Made by a program: the position numbers and the translations under genes. Of a stretch of 16,424 nucleotides of DNA, positions 14,507 through 16,424 are shown in pieces; the stretch's first letter is position 1, and the number at the start of each line of letters is the position of its first letter. Source of the stretch: an uncultured Bacteriovorax sp. (GTDB lineage: Bacteria; Bdellovibrionota; Bacteriovoracia; Bacteriovoracales; Bacteriovoracaceae); NCBI GenBank assembly GCA_946480715.1, contig CAMLKK010000049.1, positions 1-16,424 on the forward strand. The letters are read 5' to 3'. Below the pieces are notes generated by a model. The model made no database searches and was not told the DNA's origin. It was given only the letters and a program-made list of their open reading frames with translations.

Positions 14507-15427
14507 TTAACCTTCACTCATTAATAAATAATAGAAACGACCTTTCAGTTTAAACCCTTCAATCGCAAGAGTTAAAACAAGAAACAGAGTCGCTAGAAGC
14601 GCGTACTTTAATTGTTCTTTTCCCCATCTGCTACCATTATTTTGGTTCTTTCTGAAAAGGGCGTAAAACATTCCCGAAAAAAGCCCGCCTGCATGAGCAG
14701 TATTAGCGATTGGACCTAAGAGTCCCGTCAGACACAAGAAAAGCCATATGATCATCAGAGAAACATCTCTGGATGGAAGGGCCAGATCGAATTCAGGTTC
14801 AATTTTTTTGAAAACCCACAGATAACCTAAGAGCGCATAGAGAACTCCTGACATTCCCCCAAATTGCGGGCCGGAAACCAGGTATTGCATAAGGTTCGAA
14901 ACAAGTCCGCTGATGAGCATGATTCGGATAAGATCATTCTTTCCAAACTTGTACTCAATAATGCTTCCGAGGTCTTTAAACCAGAGCATGTTAAAGAGAA
15001 TATGCATAAGAGAAAGATGCAAAAAAATAGGAGTCATTAAACGCCAGACTTGTCCTCTTCTCACCTCACCTAAAAATGTTCCTTCAACACTGCCGATAAA
15101 AAGCGATTCAAAAAGGCGCTGGCCCATTTCCGTAAACGAGAGCAGATACAGAACAGCACAAACGATGACTATCATTGTGGTGAATTGACCGCGTGGAAGG
15201 GACTTTATTTTGATCCATTCCTGATCGATTTCCGGTGCTTTTTGAAAGCCCATTTTTACTCGGAAAATATCCTGGGCCGCCGGCAAGAGCGCTTCGTTTT
15301 GAACATAGATTGAATAGACGTGTTCCTGAGAAGCAAAGTCTGTAGTGACTTCGATATTCTGGGCGCGAAGTTCAGCAATAATCTGATCAAACATGCGAGT
15401 GTCACTGAGTTGTCCGACTAAATACAT
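14507..15427 (-). CDS. glpG: Rhomboid family intramembrane serine protease, GlpG-type
   Basis: Intramembrane serine protease that cuts single-pass membrane proteins within the membrane. 306 aa. Residues 1-60 form a soluble cytoplasmic domain resembling that of E. coli GlpG (alpha/beta, ending before a short linker); six hydrophobic helices follow from about residue 82. Catalytic Ser193 lies in GMSG (191-194) and catalytic His245 in ANTAHAGG (241-248). HLSLMHILFN (137-146) supplies the oxyanion residues equivalent to GlpG His150 and Asn154 (here His142 and Asn146), and the L1 loop WR motif (128-129) is present. All catalytic features are intact. It is the first gene of a three-gene operon with a small coiled-coil gene and an exported cysteine-rich gene. 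The -10 box TATAAT lies about 46 bp upstream of the ATG. Confidence 0.92.
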   Translation of the reverse strand: MYLVGQLSDTRMFDQIIAELRAQNIEVTTDFASQEHVYSIYVQNEALLPAAQDIFRVKMGFQKAPEIDQEWIKIKSLPRGQFTTMIVIVCAVLYLLSFTEMGQRLFESLFIGSVEGTFLGEVRRGQVWRLMTPIFLHLSLMHILFNMLWFKDLGSIIEYKFGKNDLIRIMLISGLVSNLMQYLVSGPQFGGMSGVLYALLGYLWVFKKIEPEFDLALPSRDVSLMIIWLFLCLTGLLGPIANTAHAGGLFSGMFYALFRKNQNNGSRWGKEQLKYALLATLFLVLTLAIEGFKLKGRFYYLLMSEG

Positions 15428-15472
15428 GAAAGTTACCTATTAGTTCCTTAAAAAGTGTGGGAATTCTCCCTT

Positions 15473-15503
15473 ATTATACGGTTTTTCCAGGCCTTTTAGG
15501 CAA
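15473..15503 (-). promoter_or_regulatory. Probable glpG operon promoter
   Basis: A perfect -10 box TATAAT occurs on the minus strand (15473-15478), with TTGCCT (15498-15503, 4 of 6) upstream. The spacer is 19 bp, slightly long. It is correctly placed about 46 bp upstream of the glpG start and lies back to back with the rrf2 promoter in the 153 bp divergent gap. Confidence 0.55.
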
Positions 15504-15507
15504 AGTT

Positions 15508-15549
15508 TTGGCAAAGAAAAAGATAAATAGGTATATTTTTGACCTATTT
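15508..15549 (+). promoter_or_regulatory. rrf2-suf promoter with overlapping inverted-repeat operator
   Basis: TTGGCA (15508-15513, 5 of 6 to the -35 box) and TATATT (15532-15537, 5 of 6 to the -10 box) are spaced by 18 bp upstream of rrf2. A perfect inverted repeat, AAATAGGT (15525-15532) and ACCTATTT (15542-15549) with a 9-base spacer, makes a 25 bp site that covers the -10 box. Length and position fit autorepression by the Rrf2 protein encoded just downstream; IscR/Rrf2 sites are usually about this long. The ribosome binding site AAGGA lies 7 bases before the ATG. Confidence 0.65.
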
Positions 15550-15580
15550 TAAGATATGGTGCGGGTACAAGGACAATTGA

Positions 15581-16060
15581 ATGCTAAAGATTAATAAAAA
15601 GGTTGAGTATGCCTTAATGGCGCTCAAGTTTATGACAGACAAAGCAAACAACAAGGACGCTAAAGACGACCTTACGTCAGCACGTGAAATTTGCGATCAC
15701 TTTCAAACTCCGTTTGATACGACGGCAAAAGTGATGCAGCTGATGAACAATCACGACATCTTAAAATCTGTTAAAGGCATTAAAGGCGGCTATTCTCTCA
15801 ATCGCTCGCTTCAAGATATCACCTACGCTGAACTTGCTTCCATCATCGAAGGCAAACAAGAATCAGGGCGCGTTTGTGTGTCGGCCAAAGGAACATGTGA
15901 GTTGCTAGGTAAATGTAATATCGCAACTCCAGTTGAACTTCTCAATCGCAAACTGAATCATTTTTTAGAAACACTTACGTTAAAAGAATTACTACAGGGC
16001 AGTGACTTTAATCCAGTTGCCACTGGAAAACGAATTCACTCGTCGGAGATCAATGCATGA
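15581..16060 (+). CDS. Rrf2 family regulator, IscR/SufR-like Fe-S sensor
   Basis: 159 aa Rrf2-type winged-helix regulator. Helix-turn-helix: KKVEYALMALKFM (6-18), an acidic insertion (KANNKDAKDD, 21-30), ICDHFQTPFDTTAKVMQLM (37-55), then the wing VKGIKGGYSLNR (64-75). A cluster of three cysteines, Cys99, Cys106 and Cys112 (spacing 6 and 5), matches the Fe-S-binding cysteine cluster of IscR (spacing 5 and 5); the histidine that serves as fourth ligand in E. coli IscR is not at the matching place (the sequence continues NIATPVE). It overlaps sufB by ATGA, so it leads the SUF operon and most likely represses it when carrying a cluster. The 25 bp inverted repeat over its own promoter suggests autoregulation. 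IscR versus SufR naming is not decidable here. Confidence 0.9.
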   Translation: MLKINKKVEYALMALKFMTDKANNKDAKDDLTSAREICDHFQTPFDTTAKVMQLMNNHDILKSVKGIKGGYSLNRSLQDITYAELASIIEGKQESGRVCVSAKGTCELLGKCNIATPVELLNRKLNHFLETLTLKELLQGSDFNPVATGKRIHSSEINA

Positions 16061-16424
16061 GTACTGACTATTTAAATGCTGAATACAAATACGGTTTTTT
16101 TACCGACATTGAGACTGAAGCATTTCCGAAGGGATTGAACGAAGAGATCGTTCGTCTTATTTCGGCCAAAAAACAAGAACCAGAATGGCTGCTGGACTAT
16201 CGTCTCAAGGCCTTCCGTCATTGGTTAAAAATGACTCCGCCATCGTGGGCAAAACTCAATGTACCCGAAATCGATTTCAACGATCTCTACTACTACTCTG
16301 CTCCTAAGAAAAAAGATGAAGTGAAGAGTTTAGACGAAATCGATCCAGAGCTTCTCGCTACATTTGAAAAACTAGGAATTCCTCTCAATGAACAAAAACG
16401 TATCTCCGGTGTGGCCGTTGATGC
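16057..16424 (+). CDS. sufB: Fe-S cluster assembly scaffold protein SufB (3' end missing)
   Basis: First 122 residues of SufB, the scaffold subunit of the SufBCD complex that builds Fe-S clusters with the SufC ATPase. Recognisable SufB N-terminal features are YKYGFFTDIETEAFPKGLNE (11-30), IVRLISAKKQEPEWLLDYRL (31-50), the KAFRHWLKM segment (51-59) and WAKLNVPEIDFNDLYYYSAP (64-83). The DEIDPELLATFEKLGIPLNE stretch (93-112) with a following ISGVAVD is also typical. The C-terminal beta-helix that holds the cluster-building residues lies beyond the window. The ATG shares ATGA with the rrf2 stop and has GGAG upstream. The rest of the suf operon (sufC, sufD, sufS) would be expected downstream. Identification is confident despite truncation. 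Confidence 0.95.
   Translation, partial: MSTDYLNAEYKYGFFTDIETEAFPKGLNEEIVRLISAKKQEPEWLLDYRLKAFRHWLKMTPPSWAKLNVPEIDFNDLYYYSAPKKKDEVKSLDEIDPELLATFEKLGIPLNEQKRISGVAVD

Noticed and set aside
15490..15501. GCCT-TTT-AGGC mini-hairpin in the glpG/rrf2 gap
   Set aside because: A 4 bp stem is too short to support any function; it partly overlaps the putative glpG -35 box.
1..16424. CRISPR arrays, tRNA or rRNA genes, insertion sequences, toxin-antitoxin or phage genes
   Set aside because: No regularly spaced repeats, no tRNA-like cloverleaf, no transposase or integrase motifs were seen; gaps are short and filled by promoters.

Overview
The window looks like a stretch of a low-GC (roughly 40%) Gram-negative chromosome. 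The closest match I can suggest is a predatory-type bacterium of the Bdellovibrionota (Bacteriovorax/Peredibacter-like). That placement is an inference from gene content: a GspG-to-GspN type II secretion cluster with a PilM-like GspL, an IHF-alpha/MerR pair, a SUF operon led by an Rrf2 regulator, and an unusual topoisomerase pair. No sequence search was possible. I see no rRNA, tRNA, CRISPR array, insertion sequence or phage gene. The gene density and tight overlaps are those of core chromosome.

Bases 1-8157 (+ strand) are the distal half of a type II secretion operon. It runs gspG (5' end cut off), gspH, gspI, gspJ, gspK, gspL, gspM, gspN, then a farnesyl-diphosphate-synthase-like gene (ispA-like) six bases after gspN. 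The five pseudopilin genes form a chain of overlaps of 23, 19, 14 and 11 bp, and gspJ and gspK appear to start at TTG. GspG is the major pseudopilin, GspH/I/J/K the minor tip pseudopilins, GspL/M the inner-membrane platform, and GspN an AsmA-like accessory protein.

Bases 8119-12710 (- strand) carry parE and parC (a type IIA topoisomerase pair with eukaryote/T4-like features, no ParC beta-pinwheel, and the two genes in one frame separated only by TAA), then an IHF-alpha-like gene with an acidic tail and a MerR-type regulator. The merR 3' end overlaps the ispA 3' end tail to tail.

Bases 12711-13925 (+ strand) hold an exported protein that may have a START/SRPBCC fold, and a GNAT acetyltransferase. 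Bases 13906-15427 (- strand) are a three-gene operon: a GlpG-type rhomboid protease, a small coiled-coil protein, and an exported six-cysteine protein.

Bases 15428-16424: a divergent promoter region with a clear inverted-repeat operator leads into an IscR-like Rrf2 regulator (three clustered cysteines) and the start of sufB (cut off by the window end). Together these indicate an Fe-S-responsive SUF assembly operon.

No gap between genes exceeds 153 bp. The most notable signals are the in-frame, stop-separated, eukaryote-like parE-parC pair, the Rrf2 operator, the degenerate prenyltransferase motifs, the uncharacterised rhomboid operon, and the PilM-like nucleotide motifs kept in GspL.
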